From Candidatus Synechococcus spongiarum SP3 (GTDB taxonomy: Bacteria > Cyanobacteriota > Cyanobacteriia > PCC-6307 > Cyanobiaceae), in assembly GCA_001007665.1 (NCBI GenBank), contig JXQG01000010.1, forward strand, positions 1-40,247: DNA of 40,247 nt, read 5' to 3'. A program made the translations under genes and the position numbers. This document shows positions 10,749 to 18,991 of the stretch, piece after piece (positions within the stretch are counted from its first letter, which is position 1; each line of letters begins with the position of its first letter). The notes under the pieces were generated by a model, which saw only the letters and a list, made by a program, of their open reading frames with translations, did not search any database and was not told the DNA's origin.

Positions 10749-11938
10749 CGGCTGGCCCAAAGGCGTGTGGCCATGCCCCAAATGTAGATAAAGCCCGCGG
10801 CGGCCCGATGGTCGAACCGGTCCTCTCTGCTGTAGGTGGCCAGGTCCATGGCATAGAGGCCATGGCTGGCCTCGCGGCCGATCACGGTGCAGTTCCCTTT
10901 GTACAGCCTGAGGCGGACCCGGCCGTTTACATCCTTCTGGGTGGCATCAAGGAAGCCGTCCAGGGCCTGTTTGAGGGGACCAAACCAGAGCCCTTGATAG
11001 ACGAGTTCCGCCCAGCGTTGCTCCAACTGGCGCTTGGCGGCCATCACGTCGGCTGCCAGACAGATGGACTCCAACTCCTGGTGGGCCCGGATCAGCAGCA
11101 GCATGCCCGGGGTTTCATAGATCTCCCGTGACTTGATCCCCACCACCCGGTCCTCGATCATGTCAATCCGCCCGTAGCCATGGGTCCCGGCAAGGGCATT
11201 GGTCTGCCGGAGCAAGTCCACCGTGTCCAGGGACTGACCATTGAGGGTGACAGGGTTGCCCTGGGCAAAGCCAATCTCCACCACCACCGCCTCGTCGGGG
11301 GCAGCTTCCGGCCCACAAGTGAGGCCATAGACATCTGCAGGGGGCTCCAGCCAGGGATCCTCCAATGGACCCGCCTCAATACTGCGACCCAACAGGTTGA
11401 GGTCAATGGAATAAGGAGATCTCTTGCTCACCGGGGCCGGAATGCCATGGCGCTCGCCATAGGCAATGGTGTCCTCACGGCTCATGCCCCACTCCCGCGC
11501 CGGGGTGAGAATGGTGAGATCTGGTGCCAGGGCGGCAATGGCCAGATCAAAGCGCACCTGGTCATTGCCCTTGCCGGTGCAGCCATGGGCCACCCCATCC
11601 GCCCCCAGTGCGCGGGCCACTTTCACCAGATGGCGGGCAATCAAGGGGCGCGCCAGGGCCGTGGAGAGGGGATAGCGCCCCTGATAGAGACCGTTGGCGC
11701 GAATGGCCGGCAAGGCGAACTCCTTCACCAACGGCTCCACCAGATCCTCCACCAACGCCTGGCTGGCTCCGGCGCGGAGGGCCTTCCGACGGATGGGTTC
11801 CAGCTCATCCCCCTGGCCCAGATCCGCTGCAAAGGCAACGACATCCTCCACACCCCACTCCTGCCGCAGGTAGGGGATGCAGACACTGGTGTCCACTCCT
11901 CCGGAGTAGGCCAATACCACGCGACGCGCCCGGACCAT
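10739..11938 (-). CDS. argG: Argininosuccinate synthase
   Basis: A 399-residue enzyme that joins citrulline and aspartate with ATP in arginine synthesis. The PP-loop [12 protein letters not shown] is at the N-terminus. [20 protein letters not shown], and [17 protein letters not shown] and [21 protein letters not shown] further in are all expected ArgG blocks. Length is normal. The gene starts 4 bases after the stop of a small membrane-protein gene on the same strand, so the two are probably co-transcribed, and it converges with rpsF with a 10-base overlap. Confidence 0.97.
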   Translation of the reverse strand: MVRARRVVLAYSGGVDTSVCIPYLRQEWGVEDVVAFAADLGQGDELEPIRRKALRAGASQALVEDLVEPLVKEFALPAIRANGLYQGRYPLSTALARPLIARHLVKVARALGADGVAHGCTGKGNDQVRFDLAIAALAPDLTILTPAREWGMSREDTIAYGERHGIPAPVSKRSPYSIDLNLLGRSIEAGPLEDPWLEPPADVYGLTCGPEAAPDEAVVVEIGFAQGNPVTLNGQSLDTVDLLRQTNALAGTHGYGRIDMIEDRVVGIKSREIYETPGMLLLIRAHQELESICLAADVMAAKRQLEQRWAELVYQGLWFGPLKQALDGFLDATQKDVNGRVRLRLYKGNCTVIGREASHGLYAMDLATYSREDRFDHRAAAGFIYIWGMATRLWASRHP

Positions 11939-11942
11939 CGAT

Positions 11943-12167
11943 TCACTTCATCCTGAATGATTGATTCTGACGTGCTGCCAGCCACTGGTTCAAGATGGCC
12001 GCAGTTGCACCAACACCAGGCCCCACCACCACCATCAGCAACACTGGCGCTGGCGGCGGGGTGAGCACGGTGGAGCGCCCCCAGTGCTGAATCAGCAGAG
12101 ACAGCACCCAGGCCAGGCCCCAGATGGACAGGGTGAGTTGCAGTTTGAAGAATGAATCGGAGGCCAT
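11943..12167 (-). CDS. Small two-helix membrane protein upstream of argG, function unknown
   Basis: A 74-residue protein with two hydrophobic helices ([20 protein letters not shown] and [18 protein letters not shown]) and a basic tail. The start [10 protein letters not shown] at 12167 is preferred to the upstream ATG, which would add 32 residues with no membrane or family character. It ends 4 bases before argG, pointing to translational coupling, and is divergent from the DUF3134 gene across about 58 bases. I do not recognise a named family. Confidence 0.7.
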   Translation of the reverse strand: MASDSFFKLQLTLSIWGLAWVLSLLIQHWGRSTVLTPPPAPVLLMVVVGPGVGATAAILNQWLAARQNQSFRMK

Positions 12168-12225
12168 GGGGAACGGCTGCACTCCTGGAATGCGCTTAGA
12201 ATAATGATCTACTGCCACTTCCTGG

Positions 12226-12489
12226 ATGAGCAGCGCCCTTGTTGACCCACTCAACAATCCCAACCCGTCTCTCAGCTACTACCGGCGTGATGACCCTGCG
12301 CCGGTGCTGCCTCTGCGGGAGGAGCCGGACCTGCTCAGCTGGTTGCAGACCACGGGGCGACTTTTGCAGGAAGAAAAGTATCAGGGTCAGGACCTGAGCA
12401 CCATGGAAGAGGAGGAGCTGTCTGTCCTCATGGGTGAACGGGAGAACTACAGCAAAGACGATGAGCAGGAGGACACCTGGGAAGAGTAG
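12226..12489 (+). CDS. DUF3134 family cyanobacterial protein
   Basis: An 87-residue acidic protein. LREEPDLLSWLQTTGRLL in the middle and an EEEELSVLMG-like C-terminal part match the cyanobacterial DUF3134 family, whose function is unknown. It has no membrane segment and a strongly acidic tail (DDEQEDTWEE). Start ATG at 12226 is the first in frame. A strong inverted repeat follows before mraY. Confidence 0.75.
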   Translation: MSSALVDPLNNPNPSLSYYRRDDPAPVLPLREEPDLLSWLQTTGRLLQEEKYQGQDLSTMEEEELSVLMGERENYSKDDEQEDTWEE

Positions 12490-12517
12490 CGGGAACCGGA
12501 CAAGAACCATTACGGGA

Positions 12518-12569
12518 GAAGACCGAAGCCAGCCGTTGATGCCCAAGGCCTAGGCTGGCTTCAGTCTTC
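12518..12569. repeat. Long inverted repeat between the DUF3134 gene and mraY
   Basis: GAAGCCAGCC pairs perfectly with GGCTGGCTTC across an 18-base loop. Past one mismatch, GAAGAC pairs with GTCTTC, giving a 16-bp stem with one mismatch. No T-tract follows. It begins 29 bases after the DUF3134 stop and ends 9 bases before the mraY ATG, so it may be a terminator, a processing site, or a structure affecting mraY translation. Confidence 0.6.
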
Positions 12570-12578
12570 CGCCACGGC

Positions 12579-13688
12579 ATGGGTGCAGGACCTGGCCCAG
12601 CAGCCTCCCCGCCACGACACAACCTGCCTGGCTCCGGCGCCGCTTGGGCACTCCTCCTGGTCGGTCTGGCGCTGCTGACGGCGCTGCTGGTGGACCGCCA
12701 CATGCGCCAGCTCCAGCTCAGCCCGCCCCTTCTCCTCGCTACCCTGGCGAGTGCTGTGGTGTGTGGCCTGGGGATCCCCCTCCTGCGGCGCTTGCGCATG
12801 GGCCAAACCGTTCGTGTTGATGGCCCCCGCAGCCACCAGAGGAAAAGTGGTACCCCCACCATGGCCGGCTTGCTGCTGGTGCCCTGTGGTGTGGTGCTGG
12901 GGGGGTGGGTGGATGCCGGTGATGGTCGGCTACTGCTGCTGGCCGCCACCGGCCTGGGCTTCATGACCATTGGCGGTCTGGATGACTGGCAAAGCCTGCA
13001 ACACAAGAAGAATCAAGGACTGAGGGCATCAGCCAAGCTGCTGCTCCAGGGGCTGGTGGCTGTTGTCTTCCTGGCCAAGGCCACCCAGCAGGGTTGGCTG
13101 CCCACCCAGGTGTCGTTCCCCTTCGGCGGAGTGCTGGAATTGGGTCCGCTGATCTGGCCTCTGGGCCTGTGGACCTTTCTGTCGGAAAGCAACGCCACCA
13201 ACCTCACCGACGGCCTGGATGGCCTGGCGGCGGGTTGTGGCGCCATTATTCTTCTGGGCATGGCCATCCAGTTGATGGTGCGGGGCAGCAACGGTGATCC
13301 GGCCCTGGCAGGGTTTGCGGCAGCCATGGCGGGGGCCTATCTGGGCTTCCTGATGCACAATCGCCGCCCCGCCAAGGCATTCATGGGGGATACGGGGTCC
13401 TTGGCGCTGGGGGGGATTCTGGCGGGTCTGGCCTTGCTCAGCGACAGCCTTTGGGCCTTGTTGATCATGGGTGTGGTGCCCATGGCTGAATCCCTCTCCG
13501 TGGTGCTCCAGGTGGGATGGTTCAAGTTGAGTCGCTGCTGGTGGGGACAGCCCCGTCGCCTGCTGCGCATGGCGCCCCTGCACCACCACTTTGAGCTGAG
13601 CGGTTACAGCGAGGTGACCGTGGTGGTGGGGTTCTGGTTGGCCGCCGTGGCCTCGGTTGCCCTGGGCCTGCTGTTGCTGGCAGGCTAG
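12579..13688 (+). CDS. mraY: Phospho-N-acetylmuramoyl-pentapeptide transferase
   Basis: A 369-residue polytopic membrane enzyme that makes lipid I by transferring phospho-MurNAc-pentapeptide to undecaprenyl phosphate. [51 protein letters not shown] (catalytic Asp region), [13 protein letters not shown] and [13 protein letters not shown] are all diagnostic. About ten hydrophobic segments can be counted. The N-terminal ~20 residues are variable, so the exact start is less certain than the identity. A small hypothetical gene follows after 24 bases. Confidence 0.96.
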   Translation: MGAGPGPAASPPRHNLPGSGAAWALLLVGLALLTALLVDRHMRQLQLSPPLLLATLASAVVCGLGIPLLRRLRMGQTVRVDGPRSHQRKSGTPTMAGLLLVPCGVVLGGWVDAGDGRLLLLAATGLGFMTIGGLDDWQSLQHKKNQGLRASAKLLLQGLVAVVFLAKATQQGWLPTQVSFPFGGVLELGPLIWPLGLWTFLSESNATNLTDGLDGLAAGCGAIILLGMAIQLMVRGSNGDPALAGFAAAMAGAYLGFLMHNRRPAKAFMGDTGSLALGGILAGLALLSDSLWALLIMGVVPMAESLSVVLQVGWFKLSRCWWGQPRRLLRMAPLHHHFELSGYSEVTVVVGFWLAAVASVALGLLLLAG

Positions 13689-13712
13689 GGGGAGCGGATT
13701 CTGGTGCTCCCC

Positions 13713-13955
13713 ATGCCCCATTTCACCTGGCACGACCAAGGGCTCAGTGAAGATTGCCAAAGCCTGGCTGCCATGGCGGCCCGTTTTGAGGAAGCTGCCG
13801 CCTTGATGCGGCGGCTGGATCAGAGTGGCTTTCGTCTGGAGCGCCCGCGGGGCCAACAGCACATCACCCACACGGACTCCACGATATTTGCAGCTTTCGG
13901 CTTTCTGGATGAGACTGGCCCTGGTCGCCAGTTGGAGCTGGTGGAGAGTCCTTGA
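13713..13955 (+). CDS. Small conserved-looking hypothetical protein downstream of mraY
   Basis: An 80-residue soluble protein beginning MPHFTWHDQGLSEDCQSLAAM. It is predicted to be largely helical in its first half (RFEEAAALMRRLDQSGF) and ends DETGPGRQLELVESP. ATG at 13713 is chosen over the GTG three codons earlier. I recognise no domain. Composition matches the core genes, and it directly follows mraY, so it belongs to the core rather than to the PARIS-like locus behind it. Confidence 0.6.
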   Translation: MPHFTWHDQGLSEDCQSLAAMAARFEEAAALMRRLDQSGFRLERPRGQQHITHTDSTIFAAFGFLDETGPGRQLELVESP

Positions 13956-13990
13956 GCCAAAGGGGCGGAGCCCAAAAGGCACGGGAGCCA

Positions 13991-14993
13991 ATGGGACCAT
14001 TGGCGAAGGTTCGATGGATATCCATTAAAAACTACAAGGGAATTGAAAACGTAGAATTAGAGTTGCCGGGGCCGCGCATGAAGGACGATCCGGACGTCAT
14101 GGTTATCGGGAGCCAAAACGGGCTGGGCAAGACGTCCATCCTGGAGTGTTGCTCGTTGCTGCTATCGACACTCGTGACACGTCCAAGGCAGTGGGAGTTT
14201 CGGACTACCGGGCCACGGCCGTTGCCGATTCATTTGCCGGACTTGCTCGTTAGAGCAGGAGCAGACCAGCTCAAGCTGGATGGGGAACTATGGCTGGTGA
14301 CAGAGAAGGAGCAGAAGAAATTAAGGGTGTCGTCTCATCTGACCAGGCGCGGAGATGTGAAAATCGACGTGAAAATCAACGGGGAGAGGCTGAGAGACGC
14401 ACGAAAAGAATTTGACGCCACCGGCGAACGTGAAAGCATCGGTGAAGAGTTGATCAGTGTGATCTCGGGCCTGAGCGCCGACCCAATGGTGACAGACTCT
14501 TTCCTGTTGTTCCACAGCTACAGAAAGGCACAGGAAGGGAATCCCGAACTTGGCCCGAACTTGGGATGATGGCGGATGAACCCTCATATGCCCCTCCATA
14601 TCGGCTGTCTCGTCTGCGCCGTCGGTACGATTTCTCAGTAAGCCGTTTTAAGATGATTATCCTGAGATTACTGATGCAGCAGGCAGATTTATTTGAGATA
14701 TCGGAAGTTGAGAATTCAGATACTGCGGTTAGATAATTAAATGAACTATTGAAGCGTTACGTGAATAGCACTATCAGCAAACTTCGTCCGAGGGAGGACA
14801 ATACGATCGACTTCAGAATTGACCCGAGAGGAGGAGGAGATTCTTTCACATTCGATGGTTTGAGTAGTGGCACCGAAGCTTCATGAATTCACTGTTCGCT
14901 CTGGCCCCCCGCAACCGATATATCGTGGCGACGCACTCAGCGGACGTGATGGATTCTGTCGAAAAGGATCGACGCCTATTGCTGGAGGAGTAG
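13991..14993 (+). pseudogene. AAA ATPase gene (AriA-like), broken by duplication, stop and deletion
   Basis: Frame 2 from 13991 encodes an SMC/RecF-like N-terminus (WISIKNYKGIENVELELPGP, Walker A GSQNGLGKTS). It stops at 14567 because an 11-bp unit is tandemly duplicated at 14543-14564. Removing one copy restores frame 1, which reads ELGMMADEPSYAPPYRL and on, through an in-frame TAA at 14734, to FDGLSSGTE (signature-like SSG). The next piece is in frame 3: FMNSLFALAPRNRYIVATHSADVMD, the H-loop end of the same ATPase, ending at 14991. The Walker B region expected between SSGTE and FMNSL is missing, so a deletion is likely. An AAA ATPase directly upstream of a DUF4435 protein is the arrangement of the PARIS system. 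The AriA label rests on that pairing. Confidence 0.75.
14543..14564 (+). repeat. 11-bp tandem duplication that shifts the frame of the AAA ATPase gene
   Basis: The unit CCCGAACTTGG occurs twice head to tail. Deleting one copy joins the upstream and downstream coding segments in one frame, so this looks like a recent replication-slippage lesion. Confidence 0.9.
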
Positions 14994-15003
14994 GGCTGCA
15001 GTT

Positions 15004-15894
15004 ATGGTTCAGGTCAAAACAGGGATACGCCCCGAGGAGGTGCGGGCGGGCGGGGAGCACGTGCTCTTTGTAGAGGGCAGCGAAGATGGGTCGCTGGACC
15101 AGGCGGTATTGCGGGCATTGCTGGGCAATACCCTGCGGGTCGAGGTCATGGGGCCGTCGTATTTCGTGCGAAGCGCTGCGCAAGCCTTGGCTCCGCACCA
15201 CCCCCGGTATTACTTTCTGATTGATCGGGACCATTACAACGATGAGTTCGTCGAGAAAAGCTGGGAAGGCTTCCCAGACGCGGATAAGGACAATCTCCTG
15301 GTGTGGAGACGGCGGGAGATCGAAAACTACTTTCTGGAACCCCCTTTCCTTGTGGAATCAGCGTTTTGTCGCACCTCTGAGACGAGGCTGAAAACGACCT
15401 TAGTGAAAGCGGCACAGGAGTGCGTGTTCCTGGATGTCGCCAACTCCGTGATTTCATCGGTTCGCGAGGAGCAGAAGTCGACGTGGATCAACCACTTCGC
15501 CAACCCGCAAGATTTTACATCAAAGGCGGTAGCGATAGAACAGTTAAGATCGCACAAAGCATTCATTGAGCGGAGTAAAAAAGTCTCGGAAATGTTGTCA
15601 AAGGACGAGCTCACTGAGCGATTAGAGACAACCCTGGCGTCCATGACAGGAGGCGGAGAAACGCTCACCTGCGGGACGGGCCGATGGATTGAAATGATCC
15701 GCGGCAAGAAGGTACTCACTCAACTGCTGAGCTCAGGTGGATTTCAGGTGAAAGACGCGAACGGCCAACCGTTGCAGGGTGAGGAGAGGGTGAAAGAAAT
15801 TGTGAAGGAACTGGTCGTCAAGGACGTGGACAGCCGGCCTAAGGACCTGGTAAAGCTGAAGCAGTTGCTTCAGGAGCGTGTGGCCAGCCAGTGA
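15004..15894 (+). CDS. DUF4435 TOPRIM-like protein (AriB-like PARIS effector)
   Basis: A 296-residue protein with the DUF4435 pattern. HVLFVEGSEDGSLD (residues 19-32) supplies the TOPRIM-type glutamate, YYFLIDRDHYND supplies the DxD motif, and WRRREIENYFLEPP is the conserved block that follows. In PARIS, the DUF4435 protein AriB is the effector released when AriA senses a phage anti-restriction protein; it is a TOPRIM nuclease reported to act on tRNA. The gene starts 10 bases after the end of the broken ATPase, with GGAGGAG about 13 bases before the ATG. The ORF is complete, at normal length, and all three motifs look intact, in contrast to its partner. It converges with the sucrose-phosphate synthase gene. 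An OLD-like or other DUF4435 role is possible. Confidence 0.75.
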   Translation: MVQVKTGIRPEEVRAGGEHVLFVEGSEDGSLDQAVLRALLGNTLRVEVMGPSYFVRSAAQALAPHHPRYYFLIDRDHYNDEFVEKSWEGFPDADKDNLLVWRRREIENYFLEPPFLVESAFCRTSETRLKTTLVKAAQECVFLDVANSVISSVREEQKSTWINHFANPQDFTSKAVAIEQLRSHKAFIERSKKVSEMLSKDELTERLETTLASMTGGGETLTCGTGRWIEMIRGKKVLTQLLSSGGFQVKDANGQPLQGEERVKEIVKELVVKDVDSRPKDLVKLKQLLQERVASQ

Positions 15895-15982
15895 TGGCAC
15901 CGGCTCCTGGCCGTCCCCGGTCGCCAACTGGAGCGGGTGAAACCCTGAAGGGGAATGACCACCCCACCTCCCCTTGGGCCTC

Positions 15983-18145
15983 TCAGCGGGAAAGGAAGCG
16001 GTAGTGGTCCATGCCCTCCAGAATCCCCCAGGCCTGGGGGCGACGGGCGAAGAACACGCTGCGCTGCTGGCGCAGTTCGTCCAGGGAGGGGTCATGGTTG
16101 GCCAGAACCACCCCCAGGGGCAACCCGCGCAGCACTTCTCCATCCCCATGCTGGCTGGCAGCTACGAGGATGTGCTCCAGGGGAATGCCTTGCTGCAGGG
16201 CCACATGGCGAATGGCGTCAGGCCGACCCCCTGCAAAAGGCAGCAGGTCCAGAAACACGTGATCCACCAGCATCACCTGGGCACGCAGACCCTGCTCACG
16301 GATGGCCTGGCGAATGGCAGCCACCAGGCTTGGATCTTCGCCATTGAGCCAGTAGCTCAACTTGTACTCACCCTGCTGGGAGGACGGCTGCAGGGTCAGG
16401 CAGTCCTGGAACTCGGCCATGGCGTTCTCAAGGGCGGCACGATCCCAGCCCTCGCTGATGTGGTCCCGCCAGCCCAGATCCTGATCCTGGTCCGGACCAT
16501 AGGAAACGTCCGTACCGTTGCGGCAGATCCACACATCTGCAGGGGGTAGATCCAGGGCCTCCAATTGCTCCTTGGCCTGCTGGGGTCCCACGCCGGTGAG
16601 AATGCCGAAGCTGGTTTGGGGGCGGGTGGCGTGAAGTCGCTTGTTGAGGGCCTGCAAACTATCCTGGTCCGCCTCGGCCAGGGCGCCGTCCAGGTCACAG
16701 TACAATAGTCGGCGCCCCAGACGCGCTGTCACGCCAGGGGTTTTGGACAGGGTCAGGGGGGGCAGGCTGTAGTCCTTCACCAGGCCGGAGCCCAGACTCA
16801 GGTAGCGCCGGGCATGGGCCACCCAGCTGTAATGGTGCTGTACCGCCTCAAGACCGCTGCTGGCAAACGTTTGCCAGCGCTTGGGCTGGCCCACCAGCCG
16901 CTCAATGGCCGTGCGCAGTTGGTCGATGTTGGTCACGTCCGCCAGGATTCCGTTGTGGCAACGGCTCAAGATGTCCCGTGGCCCCCCATCGTCCGTGGCG
17001 ACGACCGGGAGGCCGCTGGCCGCAGCCTCCAGGAGGGTGAGGCCGAAGGGTTCGGTGAGGGCAGGGTTCACAAAGACGCCGCCCCGCTGGGCCGCCCAAC
17101 GGTAGAGTTGGGGCACCTGATCGCTGCCCATCTGCTTGGGGTAGGCCACTTGGCCGTAGAGATTGTGATAATCCACCAACTCCAGCACCTGCTGGAACAC
17201 TTCCCGCTGCTCCCGCTCGGCTTTGCGGATGTCCTGACGGGAGCCCATCAGCAGGATGAGATTCCCCTGCCTCCGCAACCGCTCCGAACTGCCGAAGGCG
17301 GCCACCAGTGCGGGGATGTTCTTGCGGCGATCCGCCCGGGAGAGGGCCAGCACAGGCGGCCGCTGGGGCTGGCGCAGAAATTTCCCCAGAAGGGCATCCA
17401 GGTCTGTGGAGGGCGGATCGCTATTGCGGGCCGGATGAAAGCGCTCCAGGTCCACGCCCGGAGCAATGACCGTGGCCAGTTCGGGGTGGAAGCGACCATA
17501 GCGGGCGTATTGATCCGTGGCCTCCTGACGGGTGCTGGTCACCACCAGGCAGCTTTGGGCCAGGGCCAGCTCCTCGGCATCGATGCGCAGGCTCATGGCG
17601 TAGGTCTTCTCGATCTGGGCCCGGGTCTGGCCGGTACCCAGGAGGCGGCGCAACTTCTCCCGACCCAGGGAATGACCGGTAAACAGCAGGGGAATCTCCA
17701 GCCGGCGGCTCACCAGAGCGCCCACATAGCCCGCATCGGCATAGTGGGCATGAATCCAGTGGGGCCGCCGACCACGACGACAGATGTGGTGAATGAGTTC
17801 ATCGGCCAGTTCATCCAGGTGGGGCCAGAGCAGTTCTTTGCGGAGGTAGCGTCTGGGCCCGAAGGGGAAACGTACAATCTGGCCCCCCGGGCAAATGGTT
17901 TCTTCCCGGCGGCTGTAATCGCTGGACACCCGACGGTCCTCGATGAGTCGGGTGACCACTTCCACCCGCTCCACGTCCTCCTGCGCCGCCAGCGCCTTGA
18001 CCAACTCCAGCACATAGAGGGTTTGCCCTCCAGTGTCCGCGTCACGGCCCAGCTCAAGATTGTGAGCCCGAAACAAGCCGTGAAGATGGAGGTGCAAAAG
18101 GTACAAGGGCCACCACCACCGTGAACGATTCTTAATGACTACCAC
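15983..18145 (-). CDS. Sucrose-phosphate synthase with C-terminal HAD-like domain
   Basis: A ~720-residue protein. The GT-B glycosyltransferase half (residues 1-470) opens with HLHLHGLFRAHNLELGRDADTGGQT and contains HAHYADAGYVG, FTGHSLGREKLRRLL and the donor-binding EPFGLTLLEAAASGLPVVAT. The C-terminal ~240 residues are a HAD domain of the sucrose-phosphatase type (LLYCDLDGALAE, later ASQHGDGEVLRG). It forms sucrose-6-phosphate from UDP-glucose and fructose-6-phosphate; sucrose serves as a compatible solute in picocyanobacteria. In the HAD motif DLDGA, the usual Thr/Val after DxDG is Ala, so phosphatase activity of this domain is doubtful. The long ORF to 18610 runs into rsmG and is not coding there; GTG at 18145 is chosen, with a TTG closer to LLHLHLHG as alternative. 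Confidence 0.92.
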   Translation of the reverse strand: MVVIKNRSRWWWPLYLLHLHLHGLFRAHNLELGRDADTGGQTLYVLELVKALAAQEDVERVEVVTRLIEDRRVSSDYSRREETICPGGQIVRFPFGPRRYLRKELLWPHLDELADELIHHICRRGRRPHWIHAHYADAGYVGALVSRRLEIPLLFTGHSLGREKLRRLLGTGQTRAQIEKTYAMSLRIDAEELALAQSCLVVTSTRQEATDQYARYGRFHPELATVIAPGVDLERFHPARNSDPPSTDLDALLGKFLRQPQRPPVLALSRADRRKNIPALVAAFGSSERLRRQGNLILLMGSRQDIRKAEREQREVFQQVLELVDYHNLYGQVAYPKQMGSDQVPQLYRWAAQRGGVFVNPALTEPFGLTLLEAAASGLPVVATDDGGPRDILSRCHNGILADVTNIDQLRTAIERLVGQPKRWQTFASSGLEAVQHHYSWVAHARRYLSLGSGLVKDYSLPPLTLSKTPGVTARLGRRLLYCDLDGALAEADQDSLQALNKRLHATRPQTSFGILTGVGPQQAKEQLEALDLPPADVWICRNGTDVSYGPDQDQDLGWRDHISEGWDRAALENAMAEFQDCLTLQPSSQQGEYKLSYWLNGEDPSLVAAIRQAIREQGLRAQVMLVDHVFLDLLPFAGGRPDAIRHVALQQGIPLEHILVAASQHGDGEVLRGLPLGVVLANHDPSLDELRQQRSVFFARRPQAWGILEGMDHYRFLSR

Positions 18146-18239
18146 ATAAAAGAAACCATTCCAAGCCCGCCAGGGCAGTTGCAGCAGACTGCAACAGAGG
18201 TTGTGCCGGCATCCCCCAGGGTCATCCCATGCGGCGGCG

Positions 18240-18959
18240 TCAGGTGGGTGGTTGCGGCGAAGGCGTTGTGGCCAGGGGGCGCCTGGCCGGTACGCCCACA
18301 GAACGCGGGTAGGGGGCAGGGCAGGCTGTCTCCGATTCCAGGACCAACACGTGACGCTGGCCGCGATTACCGGGCAGCCGACAACGCTCCCTGGCACGGA
18401 TTCGGCAACCCAACTGTCGGGCTGCCTGTTGCAAGACCTGGTGATCCACGGCGCTCCAGCGACCCCGGTAGAGGAGGGCCACGCCGCGACGACCCAGCAG
18501 TGGCGCCAGGTATTCCGCCACCACTGGCGCCGCCGCCACCCCTCGCGCCACCGCCACATCAAAATGACCACGGTAGTGGTCGTCCCGACCCAACACCTCG
18601 GCCCGTTCACACACCACCTCCACCCGTGCCTTCAGGCCAAGGGCACTGGCCATGGCCCGCACCGCAGCACACTTGCGCTGCACGGAGTCCACCAGCACCC
18701 AGCGGCTCTCCGGCAGGGCAATGGCCAGCACCAATCCCGGAATGCCGCCACCGGTGCCCACGTCCACCCCCCGCAGGGGGCCGTGGAGGGGGGGATCCAT
18801 GCGGGCGAGGGGCCACAGAGAATCCTGCACCTGGGCCACCCAATAGTTGTCCCCCTCCACCAGTCTGGTAAGGTTGCAGCGGCGATTCCATTGGCGCAGT
18901 TGCTGCTGCAAGAGCGCCAGAGCCTGGTGCTGGGCTGGAGACAGGCGGAATTGCGTCAC
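18240..18959 (-). CDS. rsmG: 16S rRNA 7-methylguanosine methyltransferase RsmG
   Basis: A 239-residue SAM-dependent enzyme that methylates a guanosine in the 530 loop of 16S rRNA. Diagnostic parts are WNRRCNLTRL, DSLWPLA, the SAM-binding GVDVGTGGGIPGLVLA, VLVDSVQRKCAAV and VAVARGVA. The C-terminal YPRSVGVPARRPL is the usual RsmG ending. It is followed after 94 bases by sucrose-phosphate synthase on the same strand; a small perfect hairpin (GTTGCAG/CTGCAAC) lies in that gap at 18178-18195. Confidence 0.95.
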   Translation of the reverse strand: MTQFRLSPAQHQALALLQQQLRQWNRRCNLTRLVEGDNYWVAQVQDSLWPLARMDPPLHGPLRGVDVGTGGGIPGLVLAIALPESRWVLVDSVQRKCAAVRAMASALGLKARVEVVCERAEVLGRDDHYRGHFDVAVARGVAAAPVVAEYLAPLLGRRGVALLYRGRWSAVDHQVLQQAARQLGCRIRARERCRLPGNRGQRHVLVLESETACPAPYPRSVGVPARRPLATTPSPQPPT

Positions 18960-18991
18960 GTTCCTCTTCTCCGGAGATGGAATCCCCCGCC

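Noticed and set aside
18146-18610. N-terminal ~155 codons of the 875-aa ORF at 15983-18610
   Set aside because: This part overlaps rsmG on the same strand in another frame and is not similar to the family; the enzyme begins near LLHLHLHG.
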